DNA of 64,000 nucleotides from Ginsengibacter hankyongi (GCF_008710285.1 NZ_VYQF01000001.1:1249501-1313500); one strand, 5' to 3'; counted from the first letter of the stretch, positions 46,147 to 56,516 are shown. Notes: a model not told the origin generated them from the sequence alone. Program-made: numbers and translations.

Positions 46147-47379
46147 TTAAAAAGATACTGGCATTACTATCCGGGCCTGCACTTCGCTGCCATTGATCTT
46201 TGTAATTTGAAAGTCGGCTTTGCCCTGGAACAAAAATTTCAGCCGGTCGCGTGTACTTTTTAACCCAAAGCCTTCAGGAACAAATTCATCGCTAAGCGTC
46301 CCGGTATTTTGTACAATTAGCTCAAAATGGTGATCAGTAAATTTGGATGTTACCCGAACAACACCGCCTTTAATTTTTTTGCTAATCCCGTGCTTAATGG
46401 CATTCTCAACAAGCGTTTGCAACATCATGGGAGGTACGGGTTGCTCCAATGTATCTTCATCAATATCCATCTCTATTTTTAATCTTTCCTCAAACCTCAT
46501 ATGTTCCAATGCAAGATAATCTTTCACTATATCCAGTTCTTTATGCAGGGGAACTGTTTCCATTTTTTCTACCTGCATGCTGCTTCGCAAAATATTGGAG
46601 AGCTCCGTAATAGCGGTTCGTGCCCGTTGCGGATTTTCATCCACAAGCGCCCTAATACTGTTTAAAGAATTAAAGATAAAATGTGGATTAATGTGAGATT
46701 TGATGGTATTGAGTTCCAGTTCTTTTACTGTTTTTTCAAGACTAATTTTGTCAATCTCGTCCTTACGGTTGCGAACGAGATAATGCCACACCATGTACAG
46801 CAGCAGCCATAGGGACACAAATAAAAATGTTAATATAATATCCCACCAAAAACGCCCTTTGTCCTGGTCTTCATATTGCCAGTTTCCCGCGCTGTTTCTA
46901 TACCAGCCTGTACTTTTCTTTATATTTTGTGCAGCCGTATACCCATCAGATTCTTTTTGCGTATTGCGATAATAATCAGTACCTGAAAGGTTTAACGCTT
47001 TTTCTTTTGAAACTGCAGCCTTGAAAGCCTCGCGCTTATCGTATTCTACCAGAGAATAGCCCGTGAGCACAGCAGTGGATTTTGCCCCATAAAAGCTTAC
47101 AAGCCCGGTAAGCGTAACGCTCAATAAAAATAAAGCTATAACCCGGTTTGAAGGAAATGTAATCCAGTTTAGCTTTTTTAATACATACCTGAGCGTGTGT
47201 GTGGCCAAAATATTCCAAAGAAATTCAATTGCCAGTACCGCAAAAAAGATGTTTCTTTTTTCAATTGGCTTAAGGTACATATCATTTGCGTAGAAAAAAA
47301 CAAAGAATAAAGTGAACGCCGGCCATATTCCCCATCCTAAAACCTGGCACATCCAATAACGCAGGGTTGTTTTACGCAT
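46147..47379 (-). CDS. LytS/YehU-type sensor histidine kinase
   Basis: A 410-residue kinase. Four hydrophobic segments in the first 220 residues, with a periplasmic loop of about 80 residues, precede a coiled coil and the His_kinase domain with INPHFIFNSLNSIRALV, whose His is the autophosphorylation site. The ATPase part has TLVENAIKHGISKK and GFGLKSTRDRLKFLF. ATG 47379 is chosen over TTG 47385, because a promoter -7 box overlaps the latter. Partner of the LytTR regulator downstream. Confidence 0.92.
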   Translation of the reverse strand: MRKTTLRYWMCQVLGWGIWPAFTLFFVFFYANDMYLKPIEKRNIFFAVLAIEFLWNILATHTLRYVLKKLNWITFPSNRVIALFLLSVTLTGLVSFYGAKSTAVLTGYSLVEYDKREAFKAAVSKEKALNLSGTDYYRNTQKESDGYTAAQNIKKSTGWYRNSAGNWQYEDQDKGRFWWDIILTFLFVSLWLLLYMVWHYLVRNRKDEIDKISLEKTVKELELNTIKSHINPHFIFNSLNSIRALVDENPQRARTAITELSNILRSSMQVEKMETVPLHKELDIVKDYLALEHMRFEERLKIEMDIDEDTLEQPVPPMMLQTLVENAIKHGISKKIKGGVVRVTSKFTDHHFELIVQNTGTLSDEFVPEGFGLKSTRDRLKFLFQGKADFQITKINGSEVQARIVMPVSF

Positions 47380-47382
47380 AAG

Positions 47383-47412
47383 CAAATTTAATTTCTAATT
47401 AAGTGTCACAAA
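47383..47412 (-). promoter_or_regulatory. Promoter of LytS-type kinase gene, near-leaderless
   Basis: On the minus strand: TTTG, 18-nt spacer, TAAATTTG. The -7 box ends 3 nt before the ATG at 47379, so transcription would start at or next to the start codon. Spacing is one nucleotide shorter than the usual 19-21. Confidence 0.45.
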
Positions 47413-47572
47413 TACACCTTTTTATTAATGGTGAAATGGATTGGTGAAAGGTTGGCTTTAACCCTTCAATTTAACGTTCTCATAAGGTTAATACTGATTC
47501 TCAAAGTAATAAGTATTTTCCAATTCTTGTAATAAATAAGTTTTAGTTTTACAGGGTTGTTAAAGATAACAA

Positions 47573-48616
47573 ATGCCCAATCAAAATTTAAATACGGAAA
47601 AAGAAATATTATCACCGGCAGATAAAGAATTTGAGAACAACATTCGCCCGGCGGTAATAGAAGAATTCAGCGGGCAAAGCCAGATAATTGAAAACCTGAG
47701 GATCTTTATAAAAGCTGCCAAATTACGCAACGAGGCTTTGGATCATATTCTTTTTCATGGCCCCCCGGGATTGGGGAAAACAACGCTCAGCCGCATTGTA
47801 GCCAACGAACTTGAGGTAAACATAAAAGAAACCAGCGGACCGGTTATTGAAAAGCCCGGTGATCTTGCAGGACTCCTAACTAATCTTGAACCACATGATG
47901 TGCTGTTTATTGACGAAATTCATCGCCTTAGCAATGTCGTGGAAGAATACCTGTATGCTGCGATGGAAGATTACCGTATTGACATTATGATTGATACCGG
48001 CCCTAATGCAAGAAGCGTACAGATAAATCTTAATCCCTTTACTTTAATTGGCGCTACCACCCGCAGCGGGCTTTTAACCGCACCTTTGCTCTCTCGCTTT
48101 GGAATAAAATCGAGGTTGGAATATTACAATGCAGAAACGTTACAAAAAATAATTTTACGCTCCTGCTCCATTCTTAATACAAAAATAACTTCAGATGCTG
48201 CCAGCGAAATTGCCGGCCGAAGTCGCGGAACGCCGAGGATAGCGAATGGCCTTTTGCGCAGGGTACGGGATTTTGCACAGGTGTTATCCAACGGAGTTAT
48301 TGACCTTGCAATAACAACACATGCTCTAAAGGCATTAAACGTAGATGAATATGGGCTCGATGAAATGGACAACCGCATTTTAAGTGTTATTATAGAAAAA
48401 TTTAAAGGCGGCCCTGTAGGCATCACCACCATTGCCACGGCCGTGGGTGAAGAAACGGGAACACTGGAAGAAGTATATGAGCCATTCTTAATCCAGGAAG
48501 GGTTTATAATGCGCACCCCACGCGGACGGGAAGCAACTCCTAAAGCATATAAACATTTAGGCAAGCAGCCTTACCACAACACCAGGGGGATGGATCTGTT
48601 TAATTCCGGCTTGTAA
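47573..48616 (+). CDS. ruvB: Holliday junction branch migration helicase RuvB
   Basis: A 347-residue AAA+ motor that drives branch migration with RuvA. Walker [10 protein letters not shown] starts at residue 63, Walker B is DEIH at 114-117, sensor 1 lies in GATTRSGLL, and the arginine finger region reads [14 protein letters not shown]. The C-terminal winged helix includes [13 protein letters not shown] and [14 protein letters not shown]. Length is normal. ruvA and ruvC are not adjacent. Confidence 0.97.
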   Translation: MPNQNLNTEKEILSPADKEFENNIRPAVIEEFSGQSQIIENLRIFIKAAKLRNEALDHILFHGPPGLGKTTLSRIVANELEVNIKETSGPVIEKPGDLAGLLTNLEPHDVLFIDEIHRLSNVVEEYLYAAMEDYRIDIMIDTGPNARSVQINLNPFTLIGATTRSGLLTAPLLSRFGIKSRLEYYNAETLQKIILRSCSILNTKITSDAASEIAGRSRGTPRIANGLLRRVRDFAQVLSNGVIDLAITTHALKALNVDEYGLDEMDNRILSVIIEKFKGGPVGITTIATAVGEETGTLEEVYEPFLIQEGFIMRTPRGREATPKAYKHLGKQPYHNTRGMDLFNSGL

Positions 48617-48786
48617 AATCATAACGGTTCTGAAGCCCTGTTCATGTAAAAACATAGCAAGTCTGTAATAAACTTACCCGTGTGCCCTTAAAATATATTG
48701 CGTCTGTCCTGGTACGTTACATCAAATTTATTCCCATTCAAAGTAAGCTTGCTGAATTTACCGTGATCCAGAGTTTTATTTTTTAA

Positions 48787-49017
48787 TTATTGTTTCAGTA
48801 AAGTTTCGTAGTCTTCAATAGAGCCTGCCAATGCTTTACAATAAACCATACGCGAACGGTTATACCCTTCGTCAATAAGATAAAGCAGGTAAATATATGT
48901 TGGCAAAAAAAATATAAAGTCACAATAACTATCTCCATGTGACAGTCGCGAGGAAGTATCACCAAAGATATATAGAAAGAAAATGTTCCCGAATTCACCA
49001 GAAGGTTCCAGCAGCAT
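48787..49017 (-). CDS. Small hypothetical protein or decayed gene
   Basis: A 76-codon frame from ATG 49017. The second half (LIDEGYNRSRMVYC, AGSIEDYETLLKQ) looks like real protein, and after the TAA at 48787 the same frame continues with KFSKLTLNGNKFDVTYQD and ends at about 48690. A single premature stop in an older gene would explain this. No homologue is recognised, and the first half is low-quality Phe-rich sequence. Confidence 0.3.
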   Translation of the reverse strand: MLLEPSGEFGNIFFLYIFGDTSSRLSHGDSYCDFIFFLPTYIYLLYLIDEGYNRSRMVYCKALAGSIEDYETLLKQ

Positions 49018-49060
49018 TACCGTTCATGCAATATCATAGCCCCGTATTATATCATAAAAA

Positions 49061-49087
49061 AACCCCTCCTTAAAAAAAGAAGGGGTT
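49061..49087 (-). terminator. Terminator of the OmpA-family gene
   Basis: On the minus strand AACCCCT-type arms pair over 7 bp (AACCCCT / AGGGGTT) and are followed by seven T residues. It lies 23 nt after the stop of the OmpA-family gene. Confidence 0.75.
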
Positions 49088-49109
49088 CATCATTAATCAA
49101 AAAGTAGCT

Positions 49110-50462
49110 TTATTTAGATTTAATATCTACCGTATTCACATCACCACCACCAACTTCACAGTTAGTTTCAATGCGGTCGGAACTGATTCCTTCCTTCTCT
49201 GTTAAATAAGATTTAATGGCCTGTGCCCTGTTGTTACAAAGCGCCTGTGATGCTTTGGAAGCGGCAGGATAACCAGTAATAATTATGGAACATGCTGCAT
49301 TATTTTTCAATTGAGCGGCAACTGTTGCCAGCATTGCTTTTGCATCACTGGTAAGAGCTCTCCTGTTTCCTTTGAAAGAAATACTTGGGAAGTTCAACAT
49401 GTGACATTTGTCAGAATCTGCCATTACCATGTTCTTGCAACATTCAGGATCAGGGCATTTACCTACACCATCAGCATCTACCGGTTGACATTCAGTTGGA
49501 GTAATCAATTGCTTGTCTTTGCAATCCGGAACACCATCACCATCAGTATCTCTTGATACACCATGAGCATCTACAGGACATCCGGCGGGTGTATTTGGTT
49601 CTTTATCAAAAATATCAGCAACACCATCACCATCTGTATCAGTTATTCCCAGTTTCAAAGAATCTACTTCTGTCTGAACGTGTGTAATCTGGCTCTGTAA
49701 AATATCATTCAACTTAGAAGCAGGATTATCAAACAAGAGTTGTTTCTGTCCTTTTTTGCCAAACGCGAAGTCTACCCCTAAAAAACCATAGGAATATTTA
49801 TCGCGATGCACATCTGCATGCCAATAAGTACCGTCAAAATTATCATTATCAACTATGTTAGCCCTATATCCCAGGTCAAGATTGATCATTTCTGATAAAT
49901 TAAATTTCAAACCAATGCCTATTGGAACAAAAAAGCTATGGAGCGCTTTACCGTTATCAAATGCAGTTGAAGTACCTGTTGCCCTATCGGTAGTCGTGGG
50001 CTTATATTCCACTACTCCACCACCACCGGTAACATAAGGAACTACTTTGGTTGTAGAATGAAGCCAGTTGATAGTGCCAAATGTATATACGCCGCTCAAA
50101 GCAAAAGAATACCCCATTTTTGTTTCAAAAGAAGAAATCGGGCGGTCTGTGGCAGGAAGCCCATTCCAGTAATTCTTGTCATTATTTCCTTTAAGTTTCC
50201 CACCAACGAAATCTAACTGGGCACCCAGGCGATGGGTAAACTGATATCTCAGGTTAGCGCCATAGCCAAGATCATATTGTGGCTTTGTAAAATCGTTAGA
50301 GCCGCCGGTAATAATTGACGGACGCAGTGCGCCTACATTAATTCCAAGGGAAAATTTCCTGAACCCTTTGGTTCCGGTAAAAGGTGCCTGTGCAAACATC
50401 GCTAAGGAGATTAATAATAAGGTTCCCGTTAGAACAGATGTTTTAATAAAATTATTACTCAT
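49110..50462 (-). CDS. OmpA-family outer membrane protein
   Basis: A 450-residue protein with a signal peptide (cleavage near AMFAQ). Residues about 35-235 form an outer-membrane beta-barrel (strands such as YDLGYGANLRYQF and INLDLGYRANIVD, ending in YGFLGVDFAFGKK). Residues about 272-345 hold calcium-binding thrombospondin type 3-like repeats (DTDGDGVADIFD, DTDGDGVPDCKD). The C-terminal OmpA domain (from about 355) carries SIIITGYPAASKASQALCNNRA, which binds peptidoglycan. It anchors outer membrane to cell wall. Confidence 0.9.
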   Translation of the reverse strand: MSNNFIKTSVLTGTLLLISLAMFAQAPFTGTKGFRKFSLGINVGALRPSIITGGSNDFTKPQYDLGYGANLRYQFTHRLGAQLDFVGGKLKGNNDKNYWNGLPATDRPISSFETKMGYSFALSGVYTFGTINWLHSTTKVVPYVTGGGGVVEYKPTTTDRATGTSTAFDNGKALHSFFVPIGIGLKFNLSEMINLDLGYRANIVDNDNFDGTYWHADVHRDKYSYGFLGVDFAFGKKGQKQLLFDNPASKLNDILQSQITHVQTEVDSLKLGITDTDGDGVADIFDKEPNTPAGCPVDAHGVSRDTDGDGVPDCKDKQLITPTECQPVDADGVGKCPDPECCKNMVMADSDKCHMLNFPSISFKGNRRALTSDAKAMLATVAAQLKNNAACSIIITGYPAASKASQALCNNRAQAIKSYLTEKEGISSDRIETNCEVGGGDVNTVDIKSK

Positions 50463-50731
50463 AATTGTTTGTATTTGATTTATATTAGGGTTATTAATTA
50501 ATAATAAGGTTGTATAAAGTTTCTAAATAGTTGCCTGTTGCTGAAATTAATTTTTATCCTCCTTCAGGCCCTTTGTTTAATTGCTATAAAAAATGTGCCA
50601 AATCCTTTTAAGTTTTTTATTTAATCGAACGTAAAAAAAATTAATCCGGTTCAAAGATAAGATTGATTTCAAATAAAATATAAAAGACTTCTCCATAAAT
50701 GTTGAAACCAAAGAAATTTTACCTGCAGTTG

Positions 50732-52744
50732 TCAATTCTCTACAACCACCTGAACCGTTTCTAACTGCTGCTCCGCATCCAATTTTTCGTATATCGAATT
50801 TTTACTGATAAATTCCCTCACTATCATTTTCATCTGTTTTACCACGGCCATATTTTTGTTTTGCGTCGCCAGTTCTACCAGGTATTCAATATTATTTATT
50901 GTATTGTTTATGCCGGAACTGTTAACGCGGGAGATCATTATTTTTTTGTGATGCGTTGCAATAACCTCCTCGTTTTTATTCAATAATTCTTCATATAATT
51001 TTTCCCCCGGCCTTAATCCTGTGAATTCCACCTGGATATCTTTTCCGGGAATTAAACCAGCCAGTTTAATCATTTTATGAGCAAGATCTGTTATCCTCAC
51101 CGGTTCGCCCATATCAAACACAAATATTTCTCCTCCTTTGCCCATTGTTCCTGCTTCCAACACCAGTGAGCAGGCTTCGGGTATCGTCATGAAATAACGG
51201 GTAATATCCGGATGGGTAACAGTTACCGGCCCTCCATTATCTATTTGCTGCTGGAACCTGGGAATTACCGAGCCATTAGAACCCAATACATTTCCGAATC
51301 GGGTGGTAATAAATTTGGTAGGCGATTTTTTATAAAAAACCACCTTTTCCTGTACATTGAAACTTTCAGAGACGCTGCTACCGTTATGTTTATGGCTTTT
51401 TTGCAATTCACCCAAATACATTTCGGCGACTCTCTTGGTAGCGCCCATTACATTGGTAGGATTAATGGCCTTATCTGTGGAAATGAAAACAAACCTGTCT
51501 ACCCCGAATTTTATGGAAAGATCGGCTACTATCTTTGTTCCCAGCACATTGTTCATTACGGCTTCACAGGGATGCATTTCCATTAAAGGGACATGTTTAT
51601 ACGCGGCCGCATGGAAAACAAGCTGGGGTTTATAATTCTTAAAAATATTTTCCATAGCATCCCTATGCCTTACGTTGCATACCCGGATGATAATATTTTC
51701 GTCCGTGCGGGACAATTGTTGCAACTGGTTTTGTACCTCGTATAAACCCGTTTCGCTGCTATCGCATAAAATCAGTTGTTCCACATGGATGCCCGCCAGT
51801 TGTCTCACAATTTCGCTCCCAATGGAACCGGCCGCCCCGGTAATTAATATTCTCTTCCCGGTTAAATATTGCTGCACATTTTCAGGCGCCAGCTTAATGC
51901 TTGGCCGGTTCAACAGATCCTCAATCTGCAGGTTCTTGATCTGGTGGGTATTTAAATGTCCGTCTACCCATTTTTGAACGGCAGGAATAACTTTTACGCT
52001 GATATTATTGACCAAACAATAATCTACGATTTCATTTTTTACCCCTATTTGCATATCGTCTGATGCGAGGAATAAATATTTAGCGCTACACTTTTTTGCG
52101 ATGAGTTTCACCTCCTCCCAGGAATAGATTTTGGCATTATCAATTGATTTTCCCCACAGCTTTTCATTATTATCCACAAATGCCAGGACCTTGTACTGAT
52201 GATTCGGAATGGATTCAATGGCATTTTTTAGCAGTGCACCATTAATGGTTTTTCCATATACTATCACATTTTCAGCCGTAAGTTTTTCCTTGAGGCTCCG
52301 GTGATATAATTCTTTTATGAGTATGCGATAAGAAAATATTAAGAAGGATGCTATAAAAAAATAAATGAATAATACAGACATGGGGACAATAAAACTTACT
52401 TCGAAAACAGCACCGATGATTATAGAACTCAATAAGAATAAGGAGGAACAGAACACAGCAGAAACGCACCTGAGGCCTTCCTGGGCACTTGATAAACGAA
52501 TGATGCCTTCATAGGTGCGAAATATTCTGAAGAAAATAATATTCAGCCCCGTTACCACCAAAAGGGGAGTCCAGATTCCTAAATGCTTTATCTTCTCAAA
52601 ATCCATATTGAAGCGGAGCAGGTAAGCATATAACAGGGAGACGGAACAGATAGTAAGATCTAACAAAAAAATAATCCAACGCGGTACGGTGGGCCTGTTC
52701 TTTATAAGTCTGTAAAAAAAGTTCAAGGGGTTTAGTTTGTTCAT
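50732..52744 (-). CDS. CapD/WbpM-type nucleotide-sugar 4,6-dehydratase
   Basis: A 670-residue membrane protein. Four N-terminal helices (to about 140) and a middle nucleotide-binding-like region lead to the SDR domain with GAAGSIGSE from residue 303. The catalytic triad is Ser422, Met433 and Lys437: the usual Tyr of the YxxxK motif is replaced by Met, as in the SMK-triad enzymes WbpM and related large dehydratases. It should convert UDP-GlcNAc to a 4-keto-6-deoxy sugar for surface polysaccharide. A -7 box-like TATATTTG (52816-52809) lies 65 nt upstream. Confidence 0.9.
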   Translation of the reverse strand: MNKLNPLNFFYRLIKNRPTVPRWIIFLLDLTICSVSLLYAYLLRFNMDFEKIKHLGIWTPLLVVTGLNIIFFRIFRTYEGIIRLSSAQEGLRCVSAVFCSSLFLLSSIIIGAVFEVSFIVPMSVLFIYFFIASFLIFSYRILIKELYHRSLKEKLTAENVIVYGKTINGALLKNAIESIPNHQYKVLAFVDNNEKLWGKSIDNAKIYSWEEVKLIAKKCSAKYLFLASDDMQIGVKNEIVDYCLVNNISVKVIPAVQKWVDGHLNTHQIKNLQIEDLLNRPSIKLAPENVQQYLTGKRILITGAAGSIGSEIVRQLAGIHVEQLILCDSSETGLYEVQNQLQQLSRTDENIIIRVCNVRHRDAMENIFKNYKPQLVFHAAAYKHVPLMEMHPCEAVMNNVLGTKIVADLSIKFGVDRFVFISTDKAINPTNVMGATKRVAEMYLGELQKSHKHNGSSVSESFNVQEKVVFYKKSPTKFITTRFGNVLGSNGSVIPRFQQQIDNGGPVTVTHPDITRYFMTIPEACSLVLEAGTMGKGGEIFVFDMGEPVRITDLAHKMIKLAGLIPGKDIQVEFTGLRPGEKLYEELLNKNEEVIATHHKKIMISRVNSSGINNTINNIEYLVELATQNKNMAVVKQMKMIVREFISKNSIYEKLDAEQQLETVQVVVEN

Positions 52745-53395
52745 TAATGTAATAAACTAAAATCAGTCATTGATACTAATAAAACTTTATATTCTTAAAA
52801 AAGTGTTGCAAATATAAGGTATATCAGAATTAAATAGCGGCTAAAATGATGCCACAATTATAATAACGCGTAATAATAAAAATATTGGGTAAATATATAA
52901 ATCAACGTAGAAAAATATTCTCAGGATATTTACCAGGGCCACGTTTTACGGGAATAGAATCATTGATAACGGCTTAAAATACAGGCAAACATACATGATC
53001 TATTACCAGGCGACTGCACAAAATCAATTTCATAAAATTACAAATCAATGACGTGATGTATAAATTAAAACGGCTTTCGCTGTCAATCTAACGCCGAAGC
53101 CTATCTGTAAAAAACAGATTGCTTTTAATGATTTAAACAATAATAATAATTTATCTAAGCCGTTATAAGAAGCATCATTAGCATAAATTGCGGAATAATT
53201 TTTGACGTATGAGGGAAAACCTGCGAAATTGCTTTTATAAAAATAAGTAAAGATTACAGGCTGATAAAAATTTCCCGGAATTAATTGTTTCATTACCAGG
53301 CAAACCCAATATCAAATACAAACATGAAGTTTATGGAGCAATATGTACTATCAAAAAACCCGTATAAAGGATGGAGATGAAATAACATTTACCCT
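52745..53395. other. Intergenic region between dehydratase and PKD protein genes
   Basis: 651 nt, AT-rich. It holds a -7-like TATATTTG on the minus strand (52816-52809). An 82-codon frame on the minus strand (53045-53293) has an odd composition and is not supported. No hairpin or repeat was recognised. Confidence 0.5.
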
Positions 53396-56218
53396 ATGAA
53401 CAAAATCGTAATATTTCTCTACTTTTTTTCGGTTGCTTTGGTTGCAAAATCTCAGACTGCGGATTTTACCTACTCAACAAATAATGGCTTGTTTTGTAGT
53501 CCATCAACGATACAATTTACCCAAACTTCAACGGGAAGTCCGACCGGGTTTGTTTGGAATTTCGGTAATGTTGCAGCAAGCAATCAACCAAACCCGATAA
53601 TAACTTTTAAAAATGCCGGTTCATACACGGTAAAACTAATCGCAATTTATGGTCAAACTACTTCCGTGGTAACCAAGACAATTGTTATTAACCCCGTGAT
53701 AACAGCATCTATCGGTTATGACAGAAGTTATATTTGTGCCCCCGGGACTATAAATTTTACTGCATCAAGCAGTGGTAACATCAATGCTTTTAACTGGGAT
53801 TTTGGCGATGGATCTGGAATAGTGACTAGCAATACTAATAGTATACCCCATAATTTTGCAGCCCTTGGCACTTACAACGTCAAACTTTTGGCAACCGATG
53901 TAACTGGCTGTTTTGATACAACTAAAACAACTATAAATGTTCAGGTTCCTCCTATTACCGGGTCAGTTTCGCCCACTTCTGGATGTGTTCCTGCGAACGT
54001 TAGCTTCAATGCGAATGTTACCGTACCCGTTGGTAGCTCAGTAAAGAATTATAAATGGGATTTTGGCGACGGAAGCCCCATTGTAACAACAATTAATAAT
54101 ACCACAAATCATACCTATACCTTGCCGGGAAATTTTTCTCCTGTCGTTACCATCGTTACTTATGAAGGATGTACCAATACTTATAATTTCGCCCGAATTG
54201 GTTTTGGAATACCGCCAACTAACCAGGTTGCCTATGCCGAAAAAACTACCATTTGCGGTTCTGAAACTGCACAATTTGTGGCAAAAGCCACAAATGCTAA
54301 TACCTATTATTACAATTTTGGCGATAGCAGCTCCTTAAGCATTTCCGATACAATTGCCGGACATAAATTCAAAAGGTTAGGAACAAAATCCGTTTATATT
54401 TTACCCATGTACAATGGCTGCTATAGCAATCCCATTACAGTGCAAATTAATATAATAGGGGTCATAGCGAATTTTAATTATTCAAATACCTGCACCGATA
54501 AAAAAACCTTTTCATTCACGAATACAAGCCAGGGTAATCTATCAACTGTATCGTGGGATTTTGGTGATGGTTCACCCATCGTCCATACAATAAATGCTAC
54601 CCATACGTTTCCGGCTTCAGGCACTTTTGTCACAAAGCTAAGTGTTACAGACAGCCTTACTGGGTGCGCCGATACATATTCTCAGAACATCTACACGTCA
54701 GATCCGGTTCTCTTAAATCCTGATACTTCTGTTTGTAAAAATGCTCTTACCACTTTTACTGTTGTAAATAATTACAATAATTCTACAGCTTTGTACACCT
54801 GGTTCGTTGACGGAGAACAGGGTGGTCCTTTTAAAGATTCTTCATTTCTCATGCGTACATCCAACTTTGGGAGTTTTAGCAATTACGTAATTATTAACAA
54901 TGGGTTGCAATATTGCCAGGATACTATCCGGCTAAACCATCCTCTTTTAGTAAGAGGGCCCGATCTTAGTTTTACGGCTCCATCTTCCATTTGTCTTAAC
55001 AGCTTGTATAATGTCACGAACACTTCTAAACCGTTTATACCTGCAGATTCTGTAAATCTTTGGTATTGGAATTTTGGAGTAACTAATGTAAATGACAGCG
55101 TTTATCAGCCTCAGCCCTTTGTTTACAGTAATCCGGGAACTTATGATGTGCAATTAACAGGTATTGATAAGAATGGCTGTGAAGACACCTTGGTAAAGAA
55201 GATTATCGTCAATCCATTGCCGTTTTTGTATGTTATTCCTCACGTAGATACACTTTGTGCGGGAACTATGGACACACTTCTCGCTTTTCATAGCGACAGC
55301 ATACGATGGTCTCCTTCCAATTCCTTAACATGTGCAACATGTGACACGACGCTTACATCGGCAACTACCGACACAAAATATTATGTGAAGGCTACCAGTC
55401 AATTTGGGTGCACTGTAAGCGATAGCATTATGGTGAAAGCTTATCCTCCTTTTACCGCCGTTCCAGCCGCGACTGATGCGTATATATGCCTGAATGATAC
55501 CATCCACCTAAACGTAGATCCCCCCGGTAAAAAGATCCAGTGGTCCCCGGCGGATGGCCTTTCAGGCACCAACACCTACGGTCCGGTAGCCAGACCTTCG
55601 CAAACTACCACTTATACAGCCCGGCTAACTGATTCAGTGGGATGCTTCACCAGCAGTACCAATATCACCGTGCATGTGAAGAGCCGGCCGGCGGTAGATG
55701 CAGGCCCGGATCAATTTCTTCCTTATAATTCATCATTTTCAATCAACCCCACCTATAGCAGCAATGTGGCTTCCTACAACTGGACTCCCGGGAATTTATT
55801 AAGCTGCACCACCTGCCCGGATCCAAACGGTGTCGTTTCCAGCTCCAATACATTTTTCATTAAAGTAACCTCGGATAGCGGCTGCGTGGCCAGCGATTCG
55901 ATACATATATATATACAATGTCAGGATTCTTACCTGCTGATGCCTAACGCATTTACCCCAAACGGTGACAACCTGAACGATTACTTTTACCCGTTAACAC
56001 GCGGCATAAAAACCATTCTCCGGTTTTCAATTTATGACCGTTATGGCCACCTCGTGTATGAGGCACGAAATTTCCCCCCTAATAGTAAAACTTATGGCTG
56101 GAATGGCAGGGTAAGCGGCGCAGATCAAACCACTTCCGTTTTTGTTTATTACCTGGAAGCGCTTTGCGATGTTGGCGATAAATTGTATAAGAAGGGGAGT
56201 GTTGTTTTAATAAGATAG
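53396..56218 (+). CDS. PKD-repeat surface protein with T9SS type B (CHU_C) sorting domain
   Basis: A 940-residue secreted protein with a signal peptide ending near AKSQ. Several PKD domains follow, recognised by repeated NWDFGDGS / KWDFGDGS / SWDFGDGS / YWNFGV segments and HTFPASGTF- or HNFAALGTY-type strands. The C-terminal 95 residues, beginning NAFTPNGDNLNDYFYPL and ending KKGSVVLIR, are the gliding motility-associated C-terminal domain (TIGR04131), the type B signal for T9SS. It is expected at the cell surface as an adhesin or structural protein. From about 55.4 kb the DNA becomes visibly richer in G+C than the front part of the gene. Confidence 0.9.
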   Translation: MNKIVIFLYFFSVALVAKSQTADFTYSTNNGLFCSPSTIQFTQTSTGSPTGFVWNFGNVAASNQPNPIITFKNAGSYTVKLIAIYGQTTSVVTKTIVINPVITASIGYDRSYICAPGTINFTASSSGNINAFNWDFGDGSGIVTSNTNSIPHNFAALGTYNVKLLATDVTGCFDTTKTTINVQVPPITGSVSPTSGCVPANVSFNANVTVPVGSSVKNYKWDFGDGSPIVTTINNTTNHTYTLPGNFSPVVTIVTYEGCTNTYNFARIGFGIPPTNQVAYAEKTTICGSETAQFVAKATNANTYYYNFGDSSSLSISDTIAGHKFKRLGTKSVYILPMYNGCYSNPITVQINIIGVIANFNYSNTCTDKKTFSFTNTSQGNLSTVSWDFGDGSPIVHTINATHTFPASGTFVTKLSVTDSLTGCADTYSQNIYTSDPVLLNPDTSVCKNALTTFTVVNNYNNSTALYTWFVDGEQGGPFKDSSFLMRTSNFGSFSNYVIINNGLQYCQDTIRLNHPLLVRGPDLSFTAPSSICLNSLYNVTNTSKPFIPADSVNLWYWNFGVTNVNDSVYQPQPFVYSNPGTYDVQLTGIDKNGCEDTLVKKIIVNPLPFLYVIPHVDTLCAGTMDTLLAFHSDSIRWSPSNSLTCATCDTTLTSATTDTKYYVKATSQFGCTVSDSIMVKAYPPFTAVPAATDAYICLNDTIHLNVDPPGKKIQWSPADGLSGTNTYGPVARPSQTTTYTARLTDSVGCFTSSTNITVHVKSRPAVDAGPDQFLPYNSSFSINPTYSSNVASYNWTPGNLLSCTTCPDPNGVVSSSNTFFIKVTSDSGCVASDSIHIYIQCQDSYLLMPNAFTPNGDNLNDYFYPLTRGIKTILRFSIYDRYGHLVYEARNFPPNSKTYGWNGRVSGADQTTSVFVYYLEALCDVGDKLYKKGSVVLIR

Positions 56219-56516
56219 ATGAAACGCCATTTCACTAAAAGAATGTTCCATTGCCAAAACAAAGCAATCGTAACCCCAGGTTGAAGAAATTTGTTCGCCG
56301 GAGCGTACCAGGGACAAGAACCTGTAAGGTTAAAATGTGCAAACCGATGCAGCAATCCCATGCGATAGGTCATCCTTATCAAATGTTCCAGCCATAACTG
56401 GTTCCTGTAATAAATTCTGCACATCTGCTTTAAAAATATAATATTTCTTTTAAAATTTTATTCTATGGCTGTCGGCGGTTCCGGCAAGAGCAGCCGCGCT
56501 ACGTTCCATAAATAAA

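Larger units (their letters stand above)
48617..49109. other. Intergenic region after ruvB with possible gene remnant
   Basis: 493 nt. It contains a minus-strand open frame (48787-49017) that after its stop continues in the same frame for another 32 codons, and the terminator for the OmpA gene near 49061-49087. Nothing else is recognised. Confidence 0.5.

Noticed and set aside
53045-53293. 82-codon minus-strand frame in the 52.7-53.4 kb gap
   Set aside because: Low-complexity Phe/Tyr/Lys composition typical of AT-rich non-coding DNA, no promoter or relatives recognised.
56464-56514. 16-codon plus-strand frame followed by a hairpin
   Set aside because: Very short, no promoter, and the hairpin has its T-run on the other strand, so it belongs to the DUF6266 gene.
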